From: an uncultured Clostridia bacterium
GTDB taxonomy: Bacteria > Bacillota > Clostridia > Christensenellales > UBA1242
DNA: 35,289 nt
Assembly (NCBI GenBank): GCA_944376825.1
Contig: CALWDY010000006.1
Coordinates: 1-35,289 of the forward strand
Direction: 5' to 3'
In this document: piece after piece, positions 13,965 through 22,487 of the stretch
How positions within the stretch are numbered: the stretch's first letter is position 1
Layout: the number at the start of each line of letters is the position of its first letter
Position numbers and translations under genes: made by a program
Notes under the pieces: generated by a model
Databases searched by the model: none
Seen by the model: the letters and a program-made list of their open reading frames with translations, nothing else
What the model was told of the DNA's origin: nothing

Positions 13965-16634
13965 TTTGCCACAACAGTTTTTATATTTTTTGCCACTCCC
14001 ACAAGGACACGCATCATTTCTGCCAATTTCTTTGTCTTTTGTTATTGTTTTTGGCGGAGCATTTTCAACAACATCAGCAGGCTTAAAAGTGTGTTGTTTT
14101 GGCATTTGAACTTTTCTATTTATCTCTATTTTTGCATTTAATAAGAAAGCTGTTACATCGTCATGAATTCTATCAATCATTTTATCAAAGAGTTCATAAC
14201 CTTGTTTTTCATATTCTGTTACTGGGTCTTTTTGTCCAAATGCTTGAACCCCTATTTCGTTTTTAAGCATTTGCATTTGATCGATATGATCCATCCATAA
14301 AGTATCAACAACTCTAAGCAGAATTAGTCTTTCAAACATAGAAAAGTCTACTCCAACTTCTTTTGTTTTTTCAACATTTTCTTGATACTTGTTTTTTATT
14401 ATTTCCATAATTTTGTCTATAACATCTTGAATTTCAAGATTTTCAACAAAGGCCTTATCAACTAAATTGGTGCCCTTTGGGAACAACTTGTCTTCAAGCC
14501 CCCTATTTAATGGTTCTAATTCCCATTCAAAATATGGCTTGTCTTCATCAAGATATAATTTACAAATTCTCTCGACAACATCTGGATACATTTCCATAAT
14601 TTGCTCATGAACATCAATTCCATCTAAAACTTTGTTTCTTTCTCCATAAATTAAAAGCCTTTGTTTATTCATGATTTCATCAAATTTCAACACTGTTTTT
14701 CTAGATTGATAGTTCTGTGCTTCAATTCTCTTTTGAGCATTTTCAATTTGTTTAGAAAGCATACGCATTTGAAGTGGAGTATTGTCATCTATTCTTAAAA
14801 AGTCGGCAATTTTTTGTAATCTATCGCCACCAAAACGCATAAGCAAATCATCTTCTAGTGATAAGAAAAATATTGATGAACCTTTATCCCCTTGTCTTCC
14901 AGCACGACCACGAAGCTGGTTGTCAATTCTTCTTGATTCGTGTCTTTCTGTTCCAATAATGTGCAAGCCACCTACTTTTATAACTTCTTCTTTTTCTTTA
15001 TCAGTTATTTCTTTAAATTGTTTGTAAAATTTATTGTATTCTTCTCTCGCACTTATTAACCTTTCATCTTCGCTTGGAGCAAAAGATGTTGCAAATGAAA
15101 TTTGTTCTTCATCGAAGTTTTCTTCTCTCATCTTTTTTACTGCCATATATTCGGCATTACCGCCAAGCAAAATATCCGTTCCACGACCAGCCATGTTTGT
15201 TGCAATTGTAACAGCGCCAAGTCTTCCGGCTTGTGCAATAATTTCACTTTCTTGTTGGTGATTTTTTGCGTTTAAAACATAGTGTTTAATTTTTTCTTTT
15301 TGAAGCGCTTTGCTTAATTCTTCCGATTTGTCAATAGTTATTGTGCCAACTAGAATTGGTTGACCAAGTTCATGTCTTTCTTTTATCTCTTCAATAATTG
15401 CGTTTATTTTACCTTTTTGGCTTCTGTAAACAACATCATTATAGTCTATTCTATTGTTTGGTCTGTTTGATGGAATTGTAATTACATCGACATTATAAAT
15501 ACCATTAAATTCTTCTTCTTCTGTTTTTGCAGTTCCTGTCATACCACTAAGTTTGTAGTATAGTCTAAAATAATTTTGAAAAGTTGTTGTTGCAAGCGTT
15601 TTATTTTCATCTTTAATTTTAACGCCTTCTTTTGCTTCTATTGCCTGATGAAGGCCTTCGCTATATCTTCTTCCTTGCATAAGTCTTCCGGTAAATTCAT
15701 CAACAATTAAAATTTCATCATCTTTAACAATGTAATTTTCATCACGAATCATAATATAATTTGCTTTTAATGCGTTCATTATATAATGATTTAACTCTAA
15801 ATTATCAACATTTGAAAGATTATCTATTTTAAAGAATCTTTCTGCTTTTTCTATACCTAGCTCAGTAAGATGAATTGCTTTAACTTTTGCATCAATTTCA
15901 TAATCTTGTTCATTTTTTAAGGTTTTTGCAAATCTATCGGCTGATGTATATGTCTCGCTTGACTTCATCCCCCTACCAGAAATAATCAAAGGAGTTCTCG
16001 CTTCATCTATAAGAATGCTATCCACCTCATCCACTATTGCAAAATGCTGACCTCTTTGAACTCTTTGTCTTTTGTCAACAACCATATTGTCGCGTAGATA
16101 GTCAAAACCAAGTTCGTTGTTTGTACAATAAGTGATGTCACAGTTATAAGCATTACGTTTTGCATTTTCATCCATTCCACTTATTGCGACTCCAACACTT
16201 AGTCCCAAAAATTTATATACCTTTCCCATCCATTCAGCATCTCTTTTTGCAAGGTATTCATTTACTGTAACAACATGCACTCCTTTGCCTGAAAGTGCAT
16301 TTAAATATGCAGGGAGCGTTGCAACAAGCGTTTTACCTTCACCAGTTCTCATTTCTGCAATTCTGCCTTGATGAAGCGCAATTCCCCCCATTATTTGAAC
16401 TTTAAAGTGACGCATGTTTAAAACTCTTGCAGATGCTTCCCTAACAACAGCGTAAGCATCTGGCAATATGTCATTTAATGTTGCACCATCTGCAAGCCTT
16501 TTCTTTAAAACCTGTGTTTGGTTTATAAGAGTTTCATTATCTAATCCTTTGTATTTATCTTCTAATGCCAAAACTTGGTCTGCTATTTTTTCTAAAACTT
16601 TTAATCTTTTTTTTTCGCCTGAAAATAAGCCCAT
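13959..16634 (-). CDS. secA: preprotein translocase ATPase SecA
   Basis: 891 residues, full length. The DEAD-type motor is intact: Walker A GEGKT at 98-102, DEVDSILIDEARTPL as motif II, NMAGRGTDILLG and QLRGRAGRQGD in the second helicase half. NMRHFKVQ and the preprotein cross-linking region follow the usual order, and the C-terminus ends in the zinc-binding SEC-C motif CPCGSGKKYKNCC. It drives post-translational export through SecYEG. AGGAGATT precedes the ATG. It lies 67 bases after comFC and may be read from the recD2 promoter, with a weak internal promoter possible. It has its own terminator. Confidence 0.97.
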   Translation of the reverse strand: MGLFSGEKKRLKVLEKIADQVLALEDKYKGLDNETLINQTQVLKKRLADGATLNDILPDAYAVVREASARVLNMRHFKVQIMGGIALHQGRIAEMRTGEGKTLVATLPAYLNALSGKGVHVVTVNEYLAKRDAEWMGKVYKFLGLSVGVAISGMDENAKRNAYNCDITYCTNNELGFDYLRDNMVVDKRQRVQRGQHFAIVDEVDSILIDEARTPLIISGRGMKSSETYTSADRFAKTLKNEQDYEIDAKVKAIHLTELGIEKAERFFKIDNLSNVDNLELNHYIMNALKANYIMIRDENYIVKDDEILIVDEFTGRLMQGRRYSEGLHQAIEAKEGVKIKDENKTLATTTFQNYFRLYYKLSGMTGTAKTEEEEFNGIYNVDVITIPSNRPNNRIDYNDVVYRSQKGKINAIIEEIKERHELGQPILVGTITIDKSEELSKALQKEKIKHYVLNAKNHQQESEIIAQAGRLGAVTIATNMAGRGTDILLGGNAEYMAVKKMREENFDEEQISFATSFAPSEDERLISAREEYNKFYKQFKEITDKEKEEVIKVGGLHIIGTERHESRRIDNQLRGRAGRQGDKGSSIFFLSLEDDLLMRFGGDRLQKIADFLRIDDNTPLQMRMLSKQIENAQKRIEAQNYQSRKTVLKFDEIMNKQRLLIYGERNKVLDGIDVHEQIMEMYPDVVERICKLYLDEDKPYFEWELEPLNRGLEDKLFPKGTNLVDKAFVENLEIQDVIDKIMEIIKNKYQENVEKTKEVGVDFSMFERLILLRVVDTLWMDHIDQMQMLKNEIGVQAFGQKDPVTEYEKQGYELFDKMIDRIHDDVTAFLLNAKIEINRKVQMPKQHTFKPADVVENAPPKTITKDKEIGRNDACPCGSGKKYKNCCGKK

Positions 16635-16701
16635 TTTTAATCTCCTAATAATACTTCTTATACTTTACAACATTTATTGCCAATTTCAAAACAAATTTAA
16701 C

Positions 16702-17421
16702 TTATTCTTCAATAATGGTATGAGCCAAAGTTAATGCAAACACTTTATTTGCATTTGCTTTTTTAATTTCACCAGCACAACTTCCTATTGTTGCACCCGT
16801 TGTGAAAATATCATCAACAATTAAAACATTTTTATTTTTAAAAGCATTTTTGTCAACAACCTTAAAAACATTTAATAAATTTGATTGTCTTTGTTTGTAA
16901 TTTAAATCTGCTTGTGCCAAAGTTTTCTTTGTTTTTATTATTGCATTTTCAACAAATGGTAAATTTAATATTTTTGCAAGTTCTTTTGCCAAAAGTTCTG
17001 CTTGGTTATATCCTCGCATTTTTAATCTTGTTTCATGAATTGGGACATATGTTATAACATCACAATCAAAACTTTCTTCTTTATATTTTTTTGCCATAAA
17101 TTTCGCAAAAGGTTTATAAAGATATTTACAACCATCAAATTTAAACTTTTTTAGACAATTTCTTATTTCATCCTTATAATAAAATACAGAGCGAGCCTTA
17201 TCGTAATATGTTTTAGATTTTTGACAATGATCACAAAATGTTGCCATAGATTTTATTACATCTCCACACCTTTCGCACACTTTTTCTTTAATAAAAGGCA
17301 AATTCTTTTGACAGTTTTCACAAGTACAAAATGTATTATTATCAAAAATCTCTTCATCACAAAATATACATGTTAAATTTTCAGGATATAATAAATTTAA
17401 CAAACCATTAAATATTTCCAT
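16702..17421 (-). CDS. comFC: ComFC-type phosphoribosyltransferase-fold competence protein
   Basis: 239 residues. The N-terminus carries zinc-finger cysteines (CIFC at 18-21, CTCENC at 32-37, CERC at 49-52, CDHC at 63-66), followed by a type I PRTase domain with the PRPP loop VLIVDDIFTTGA at 199-210. Family role: ComFC/GntX proteins act with ComFA in taking up transforming DNA, and a role in recombination has been proposed. The start at 17421 is used because AGGAGAG sits before it and overlaps the recD2 stop; the longer frame from 17463 would run into recD2. No comFA is present here. Confidence 0.88.
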   Translation of the reverse strand: MEIFNGLLNLLYPENLTCIFCDEEIFDNNTFCTCENCQKNLPFIKEKVCERCGDVIKSMATFCDHCQKSKTYYDKARSVFYYKDEIRNCLKKFKFDGCKYLYKPFAKFMAKKYKEESFDCDVITYVPIHETRLKMRGYNQAELLAKELAKILNLPFVENAIIKTKKTLAQADLNYKQRQSNLLNVFKVVDKNAFKNKNVLIVDDIFTTGATIGSCAGEIKKANANKVFALTLAHTIIEE

Positions 17422-17428
17422 AACTCTC

Positions 17429-19660
17429 CTAACCAAAAAGTTCTTGTGCTTTTGTGTTTGCATTAATTAAAAAATCTTTAAGCATAGTAAATCTTTGCAC
17501 GGTGTACACATTAGAAATCATGCGTTTCAAGTTCTTTTTTTCACCAACAAGCACAACCATTTGTTTTGCTCTTGTAACCGCTGTGTAAATTAGATTTCTG
17601 TTCAATATTAATCCCGTGCCACTTATTATAGGAATTACAACAACATCAAATTCACTACCTTGGCTTTTGTGAATTGTAATTGCGTACGCAAGTGAAAGTT
17701 GATAAATTTCCGTTCTTGGATAAACACACTCCCTGCCATCTTCAAACCATACAATCGTTTCGCCAGTTTGCCTGTCTATTTTATGAATATATCCAATGTC
17801 CCCATTAAAAACACCTGCACCATCTTCATGCATGTAACCATCTCTTTTAATCCAATTCAAATCATAATTATTTGACATTTGCATAATTTTGTCGCCTTCC
17901 CTAAAAATTGTTGTGCCAACAACAAGTTCCATTTTCATAATAGAAGGCGGATTTATCACTTCTTGCAAACTCTTATTTAAATTTTCTATTCCACACACGC
18001 CCGCTTTAAGTGGTGCCAAAACTTGTATTTTGCTGGTGTCCATTTTCTTAAAATTTGGAATTCTTTTTGTTACCATTTCCACAATCGTTGTTTTTATGTC
18101 TTCAAGTTCGGTTTTTTGGTCAAAGAAAAAATCATTACTTGAATTGTCAATAATCGGCATTTCGCCATCATTTATCATATGTGCATTTGATATAATTAAA
18201 CTATTTTCACTTTGCCTAAATATTTTTGTTAAATAACTTACAGAAATGATGTTGCTTTTTAAAATATCATCCAAAACATTTCCAGCCCCAACACTTGGCA
18301 ACTGGTCTTTATCTCCAACTAAAATAAGTTTACAATCTCTATTTAATGCTTTAAGTAAAGAATTCATTAAAAGCACATTAACCATTGAAACCTCATCCAC
18401 AATTACAACATTGGCATCCAGCGGATTGGTTTCGTTGTGAATAAAAACGCCTTTATCACCTCTAAAATCAACTTCAAGCCCCCTATGAATTGTTTTTGCT
18501 TGTTCTCCTGTGCTTTCACTTAATCTTTTTGCCGCTCTACCTGTTGGTGCTAAAAGCATAATTTTATTTTTGTGCTGTCTTAATATTGTCATTATACATT
18601 TAATAATAGTAGTTTTTCCGGTTCCCGGACCACCAGTAATTAAACTGACGCCACAGTTTACACTGTTGATTATTGCTTGTTTTTGATTAGCATCAAATTG
18701 CATTTTATTTAACTTTTCAAATTCCAAAATGTCTTTTTCAACGCTTAAATTAGAATACTTTGAACTTATATTTAAAAGTGCCAATTTTTGCGCAACACTT
18801 GTTTCTATAAAATAATACTTTGTTAGCATTACCACAGTGTGTGGATGTTTGTAAAATGTTGTAACAATTTTGTCTAAAATAAGGTTATCCAAAACTGCCA
18901 AAAACTCATTTTCAAATTCATCTTTGTTAAGAGATAAAAGCGTTGATAAATTTTCCAAAAAAGAATTCCTAGGCATATAAGTATTGCCATTTTTTTCACT
19001 ATTTTCATTTAAAATGTGCAACATTCCTGCTCGTATTCTAAAAGCGCTGTCCGCCTTTATTCCCATAGACTTTGCAATTTTATCTGCCGTTAAAAATCCT
19101 ATTCCTTCAATTTCTTCCACCATTCTATATGGATTTTCTTTAACAAGACTTATTGTTTTATCTTGATATGTTCCATATATTTTAAGTGCCATGTTTGTAG
19201 ATATATTGTAGCCTTGCAAAAACATAACACTGTTTTGAATTTTTTTTAATTCGCTAAAAGCATCTCCAATTGCCTGCGCCTTTTTTTCACTTATACCTTT
19301 AACTTTGCTAAGCAAATTTGGAGAAAACTCTATAACCGAAAATGTATCCTCTTTAAAAGTATCAACAATAGCACTTGCGGTAACTGATCCAATTCCTTTA
19401 ATTAATCCACTTGATAAATACTTTTTTATTCCATCAATAGAACTTGGATATAAAGTTTCACTGGCGTCAAAACTAAATTGTTCGCCATATTTTGAATTTG
19501 TTACAAATTGTCCATTTAATCTAACATTTTCACCAACATTTATTGTTAAAAATTTACCAACTACTGTTGTATATTCATTGCCATGACTAAGCATAGCAAC
19601 AGTATAACCATTGCTATCATTTCTAAATATAATTTCTTCTATTGTTCCCTCTAATATCAC
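17429..19660 (-). CDS. recD2: ATP-dependent 5'-3' DNA helicase RecD2
   Basis: 743 residues. An N-terminal OB-like and helix-hairpin-helix region (about 1-200, with LIKGIGSVTA and GIGFLTADKIA) precedes a superfamily 1B helicase core: Walker A GGPGTGKTT at 343-351, VVIVDEVSMVN, LVGDKDQLPSVGAG, IFRQ, and the C-terminal YAITIHKSQGSEFDVVV motif. RecD2 is the RecBC-independent RecD of Gram-positives, implicated in repair and fork stability. The family N-terminus begins at GTG 19660. No Shine-Dalgarno site is visible and a TACAAT -10 ends six bases before the GTG, suggesting a leaderless transcript. Heads a leftward group with comFC and probably secA. Confidence 0.94.
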   Translation of the reverse strand: MILEGTIEEIIFRNDSNGYTVAMLSHGNEYTTVVGKFLTINVGENVRLNGQFVTNSKYGEQFSFDASETLYPSSIDGIKKYLSSGLIKGIGSVTASAIVDTFKEDTFSVIEFSPNLLSKVKGISEKKAQAIGDAFSELKKIQNSVMFLQGYNISTNMALKIYGTYQDKTISLVKENPYRMVEEIEGIGFLTADKIAKSMGIKADSAFRIRAGMLHILNENSEKNGNTYMPRNSFLENLSTLLSLNKDEFENEFLAVLDNLILDKIVTTFYKHPHTVVMLTKYYFIETSVAQKLALLNISSKYSNLSVEKDILEFEKLNKMQFDANQKQAIINSVNCGVSLITGGPGTGKTTIIKCIMTILRQHKNKIMLLAPTGRAAKRLSESTGEQAKTIHRGLEVDFRGDKGVFIHNETNPLDANVVIVDEVSMVNVLLMNSLLKALNRDCKLILVGDKDQLPSVGAGNVLDDILKSNIISVSYLTKIFRQSENSLIISNAHMINDGEMPIIDNSSNDFFFDQKTELEDIKTTIVEMVTKRIPNFKKMDTSKIQVLAPLKAGVCGIENLNKSLQEVINPPSIMKMELVVGTTIFREGDKIMQMSNNYDLNWIKRDGYMHEDGAGVFNGDIGYIHKIDRQTGETIVWFEDGRECVYPRTEIYQLSLAYAITIHKSQGSEFDVVVIPIISGTGLILNRNLIYTAVTRAKQMVVLVGEKKNLKRMISNVYTVQRFTMLKDFLINANTKAQELFG

Positions 19661-19666
19661 GTAAAT

Positions 19667-19695
19667 ATTGTAAAATAAATTTATAAAAACTGCAA
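19667..19695 (-). promoter_or_regulatory. recD2 promoter (close to the start codon)
   Basis: On the minus strand, -10 TACAAT (19672-19667), a 17-base spacer and a weak -35 TTGCAG (19695-19690). An alternative pairing uses TTGACT (19700-19695) with TATTTT. With the first pairing, transcription would begin at or next to the GTG at 19660. Confidence 0.5.
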
Positions 19696-19715
19696 GTCAA
19701 TTTGTTTAGTTTTGT

Positions 19716-19744
19716 TTGACATAAACATTTAAAAAATTTATGAT
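19716..19744 (+). promoter_or_regulatory. marR promoter giving a probable leaderless mRNA
   Basis: Perfect -35 TTGACA (19716-19721), a 17-base spacer and -10 TATGAT (19739-19744). Only six bases (AAAAAT) separate the -10 from the ATG at 19751, so +1 should fall on or next to the start codon. Divergent from the recD2 promoter, whose -35 is about 20 bases away. Confidence 0.8.
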
Positions 19745-19750
19745 AAAAAT

Positions 19751-20137
19751 ATGAGTATTTCAAGAAAACTTTTGGAAATAAAATCTCTTTCCCAAACCAT
19801 TTGCAACATAACAAAAAACGAAACTACCAACACACAAATAAAAGTGTTGTACTTTATTGATGAGTATACAAGTGTATCACCTCAAATTTTAATTTCAAAA
19901 CTAGGAATAGTAAAATCCAACTTGGCACTTATAACAAAAAAAATGATAAAAGAAAATTTAATAGTTTCAAAAAAAAGTTTAAGCGATAAAAGAGCAATAT
20001 TTTATTCCATAACCCCTAAGGGGAAAAAAATGCTTGATACATACACTGCCGAACTCGACAAAATTTTTCACGACCAAGATAATGAAATTGAATATAACCT
20101 GGATATAATTTTAAAATACCTTAATAAAAAAGTATAA
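19751..20137 (+). CDS. MarR-like winged-helix transcriptional regulator
   Basis: 128 residues with a MarR layout: N-terminal helix, winged helix-turn-helix around SPQILISKLGIVKSNLALITKKMIKENLI (residues about 38-66), the wing KSLSDKRAIFYSITPKGKKML that is diagnostic of MarR/PadR-type proteins, and a C-terminal dimerisation helix. It probably binds a palindrome and represses or activates itself or neighbours; the ligand is unknown. No ribosome binding site: the ATG follows the -10 box by six bases. Next to the yab genes downstream and divergent from recD2. Confidence 0.8.
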   Translation: MSISRKLLEIKSLSQTICNITKNETTNTQIKVLYFIDEYTSVSPQILISKLGIVKSNLALITKKMIKENLIVSKKSLSDKRAIFYSITPKGKKMLDTYTAELDKIFHDQDNEIEYNLDIILKYLNKKV

Positions 20138-20187
20138 GATGTTAATTAAGATATGGTGTGTTTTTGTTCTAATGCACTAATATATTT

Positions 20188-20195
20188 AATACAAT
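20188..20195 (+). promoter_or_regulatory. candidate SigE-type -10 element of yabP
   Basis: AATACAAT matches the mother-cell SigE -10 consensus (CATACAAT) at seven of eight positions and ends five bases before the yabP ATG. No convincing -35 is seen. It would give a leaderless or near-leaderless yabP message. Confidence 0.45.
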
Positions 20196-20200
20196 ATAAC

Positions 20201-20482
20201 ATGAACGAAAAAAACGAACAAAAATTTATTAAAGAAAACATTGTAAGAATAATAAATAGAAACGATTTAATGATTAGTGGAGTTAAAAAAGTTATTTCTT
20301 TTTCACCAACACAAATCATTTTAGTTGCGTTGGATTGCGAAATGTTAATTTTAGGCGAACAACTTCAAACAACAAAACTTGATGAAGAAAATGGTGAACT
20401 TGTTGTTTCTGGTTTAATAAACAGTATAAAATGGACTGAGAAAAAAGAAAAAACAAGCCTACTAAAAAGGATTTTCAAATGA
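20201..20482 (+). CDS. yabP: sporulation protein YabP
   Basis: 93 residues. Fits the YabP/YqfC family: IINRNDLMISGVKKVISFSPTQI, a middle LILGEQL and the LDEENGELVVSGLINSIKW end are the conserved strands. Family role: a small mother-cell protein required for spore cortex formation together with YabQ. The start at 20201 is chosen over the in-frame codon at 20153 because the family begins about here and the extra 16 residues are not conserved in type. It has a four-base ATGA overlap with yabQ. No ribosome binding site is visible; a SigE-like -10 is adjacent. Confidence 0.85.
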   Translation: MNEKNEQKFIKENIVRIINRNDLMISGVKKVISFSPTQIILVALDCEMLILGEQLQTTKLDEENGELVVSGLINSIKWTEKKEKTSLLKRIFK

Positions 20483-20850
20483 TTTTATTTGAAACATTAT
20501 CTCAACCATACATTTTAGTATGGTTAATTTTTTCTGGATTTTGCAGTGGCTTTTTATTTGATGTAACAAACACCATAACTTTTTTGTGCAATAATAATAA
20601 AGTTGTAAAAAATGTATTTGAGGCACTTGCAACAATATCTTGCTTTTTTATTTTGTTTTTTGTTAATTTACATACAAATTATGGTCAATTTAGAATTTAT
20701 GTTTTAATTGTATTTTTGTTGTTTTTGTTTTTACAGCGTTTAACTCTTGGCAAATTGATTGCAAAAACTAATACATTGTGTTATAATACTTTTAAACGAT
20801 TTGTAAATTTGTTAACAAAAGTGAAATTAAATGGAAAACGAAAGAAATAA
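20479..20850 (+). CDS. yabQ: spore cortex biosynthesis membrane protein YabQ
   Basis: 123 residues with about three to four membrane helices (from PYILVWLIFSGFCSGFLFD to the FLLFLFLQRL segment) and a basic C-terminus ending in KRKK. The N-terminal segment with a GFLFD motif is typical of YabQ. It follows yabP with ATGA overlap and overlaps divIC by 20 bases, the same gene order as in Bacillus and Clostridia, which makes the assignment firm although YabQ proteins diverge. Localises to the outer forespore membrane in Bacillus and is needed for cortex synthesis. Confidence 0.83.
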   Translation: MILFETLSQPYILVWLIFSGFCSGFLFDVTNTITFLCNNNKVVKNVFEALATISCFFILFFVNLHTNYGQFRIYVLIVFLLFLFLQRLTLGKLIAKTNTLCYNTFKRFVNLLTKVKLNGKRKK

Positions 20851-21148
20851 AAAAAATTTTAAAATATTATTTATTTGCATGGGTATTGTTCTCTGTTGTT
20901 TTTTTGTTGTTGGAATTGTGCAAACTTTTGTACTTAAATCAAAACAAGCCAATTTATCTAACCTTCAACAAACAAATTCAAAACTTGAACAAGAATATAA
21001 CCAAACAAAAGATGAATATGAATACAAAGGCGAAGTTGATGAAAATGGCAATGTAACAGTTAGCGATGATTATTATAATGATTATTGGGAAAACAATGGG
21101 GACGTCCCATATGGAGAAGATGGCGATAAAGTTATTGAAATAAACTAG
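20831..21148 (+). CDS. divIC: FtsB/DivIC-type septum formation protein
   Basis: 105 residues: a short basic cytoplasmic tail, one membrane helix (about 11-36, ILFICMGIVLCCFFVVGIVQ), a short coiled coil (ANLSNLQQTNSKLEQEYNQTKDEYEYKG) and an extracellular acidic, Tyr-rich end with a final PYGEDGDKVIEIN resembling the 'pGE..y.i' end of DivIC proteins. The position after yabP-yabQ is the canonical one. It belongs to the FtsB/DivIC-FtsL-DivIB divisome subcomplex. The coding start lies inside yabQ and has only a weak ribosome binding site. Confidence 0.82.
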   Translation: MENERNKKNFKILFICMGIVLCCFFVVGIVQTFVLKSKQANLSNLQQTNSKLEQEYNQTKDEYEYKGEVDENGNVTVSDDYYNDYWENNGDVPYGEDGDKVIEIN

Positions 21149-21213
21149 TAAAAATATTAAAATAATTAGTAACAAGCAAAAATCTTGAAAAAATTTAATT
21201 TAAATTACTATAT

Positions 21214-21246
21214 TTTGAGTTCGGCAAAATGCCGAACTCATTTTAA
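21214..21246. terminator. bidirectional terminator
   Basis: A 10-bp stem TGAGTTCGGC (21216-21225) / GCCGAACTCA (21231-21240) with loop AAAAT, then TTTT on plus. It separates the yabP-yabQ-divIC operon from the convergent zinc-ribbon gene. Confidence 0.88.
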
Positions 21247-21737
21247 TTATCATTTATTTTAAATTTTGCATTGCAATATTTACATACAACAACTTTGTCC
21301 GTAAGTTCAATATTTGCCCCGCAGTACGGACATTTTTTGGTTATTAAAATATCTTTTTTTTGTTCTATTTTTTTTAATTCTTTATTATCAACAAACAAGT
21401 ATCCCGACAAATATCTTTTGTTAATTAAAAAGTTAATAATTTTTTTTACTTCAGCATCTGTAATCCCAAGATTTTGTTTGATATTTTCAACTTTTAATAT
21501 ATTGTCATTAACAATACTCGATAGCACTGCCATATATTTTCCCCTTTCGCCATAAATCACCCAGCAGATTGGCATTACATAAAACCCTAAAACTGTGCAA
21601 ATAATGCCTAAAACTAACAATAAAACAATTCCTTTGGATGCACCAAAAATAATGGCTGGTATGCCACCTATTAAAAATATTGTTAATGTTATGGATAAAA
21701 ATAACAAGTTACTTCTACTTTTTTTCAACTCTTTCAT
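21243..21737 (-). CDS. two-helix membrane protein with winged-helix-like segment and zinc ribbon
   Basis: 164 residues. Two N-terminal membrane helices (about 11-34 and 38-62, ending in PICWVIYGERGKY) are followed by a predicted helical segment of 45 residues (MAVLSSIVNDNILKVENIKQ onward) that resembles a small winged-helix or PCI-like domain. The C-terminus is a zinc ribbon with CPYCGANIELTDKVVVCKYC. It faces the cytoplasm. No named family recognised. Shares a terminator with divIC. Confidence 0.68.
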   Translation of the reverse strand: MKELKKSRSNLLFLSITLTIFLIGGIPAIIFGASKGIVLLLVLGIICTVLGFYVMPICWVIYGERGKYMAVLSSIVNDNILKVENIKQNLGITDAEVKKIINFLINKRYLSGYLFVDNKELKKIEQKKDILITKKCPYCGANIELTDKVVVCKYCNAKFKINDN

Positions 21738-21780
21738 ATAAATATGATATCATAAGTTATGACAAAATAAAACTTAAATT

Positions 21781-21816
21781 AAACAAAAAAACGGGACATT
21801 GCCCGCCTTTTTGTTT
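21781..21816 (-). terminator. terminator of the YjzC-like gene
   Basis: An AAACAAAAA/TTTTTGTTT outer stem with a CGGG/CCCG core and loop ACATTG, followed on the minus strand by TTTTTTTG. The outer arm touches the stop codon at 21815-21817. Confidence 0.75.
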
Positions 21817-21976
21817 AATTTTCTTTTTTGTATGTGCTACCACTGTGTTGAGTTGCAGGAAATCTCTGCCCTTTTTCAAGGTAAACACTTCCGCCACAGT
21901 TGCCATTTTCATCATAACAAGCGTAGTTTCCGCTTTCTGGGGCTTGTTCCCCTGGTCTGTATGCTGTATTATCCAT
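21815..21976 (-). CDS. YjzC-like small protein (53 aa)
   Basis: A short gene easily missed because of its size. The sequence begins MDNTAYRPGEQAPESGNYAC and ends with a FPATQHSGSTYKKEN segment. The opening 'fkPGe.AP..G.Y' and closing 'G..FP.t......y.k' match the small YjzC family of Firmicutes, whose function is unknown. A perfect GGAGG lies six bases before the ATG, and a terminator follows immediately, so it is an independent, probably well-translated unit. Two Cys (20 and 27) frame DENGN. Predicted soluble; no signal peptide. Confidence 0.8.
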   Translation of the reverse strand: MDNTAYRPGEQAPESGNYACYDENGNCGGSVYLEKGQRFPATQHSGSTYKKEN

Positions 21977-22028
21977 ATTTAACCTCCATTTTTAGAATTT
22001 GCAAATTTTTTTTTATTATTCATTTTTA

Positions 22029-22057
22029 TTTACAATTCTTTTTCATAATAATATACT
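22029..22057 (+). promoter_or_regulatory. promoter of the helical protein at 22079
   Basis: -35 TTTACA (22029-22034), a 17-base spacer and -10 TATACT (22052-22057), 22 bases before the ATG, with GGAGG in between. Confidence 0.65.
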
Positions 22058-22078
22058 AAAATAAATTATGGAGGAATA

Positions 22079-22471
22079 ATGAACGAAAATATAAAAGTTT
22101 ATGCCGAACTAATAGAAAGTGCAAACCAATGTTCAAAACTTTTAATACAAAGTCAACTTTCTATTGAAAACGGAGATTTAGCTCTATCGCAAAAACAATT
22201 TTTGCAAGTAAAAGATATTTTAAATACTCTTGTAAATGATACATTTAATGAAATAAAAGAATTATGTCACACACCCGTTGTTGAAAGCGATGATTATGAT
22301 ATTTCATCATTATATTTGGCATCATTATTAAATGATTCTTGCCATCTGGCTGGGGTTTTGATTTCGCTTGAAAATGAAGAGCAAACCCACTCAATTAAAG
22401 AAGCAATCTTAACAAAATTAATAAAAAGTTTAAATGCTTGCACAGAACTTTTTTTTACTCTTTTCAATTAA
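22079..22471 (+). CDS. hypothetical helical protein
   Basis: 130 residues, no membrane segment, mostly predicted alpha-helical (about four to five helices), acidic. GGAGG precedes the ATG and a promoter lies just upstream, so the gene looks real. I do not recognise a family; the pattern suggests a small four-helix bundle. It is convergent with the tetR gene, only 16 bases apart and without a visible terminator between them. Confidence 0.65.
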   Translation: MNENIKVYAELIESANQCSKLLIQSQLSIENGDLALSQKQFLQVKDILNTLVNDTFNEIKELCHTPVVESDDYDISSLYLASLLNDSCHLAGVLISLENEEQTHSIKEAILTKLIKSLNACTELFFTLFN

Positions 22472-22487
22472 GGTTGAATAACATCTT

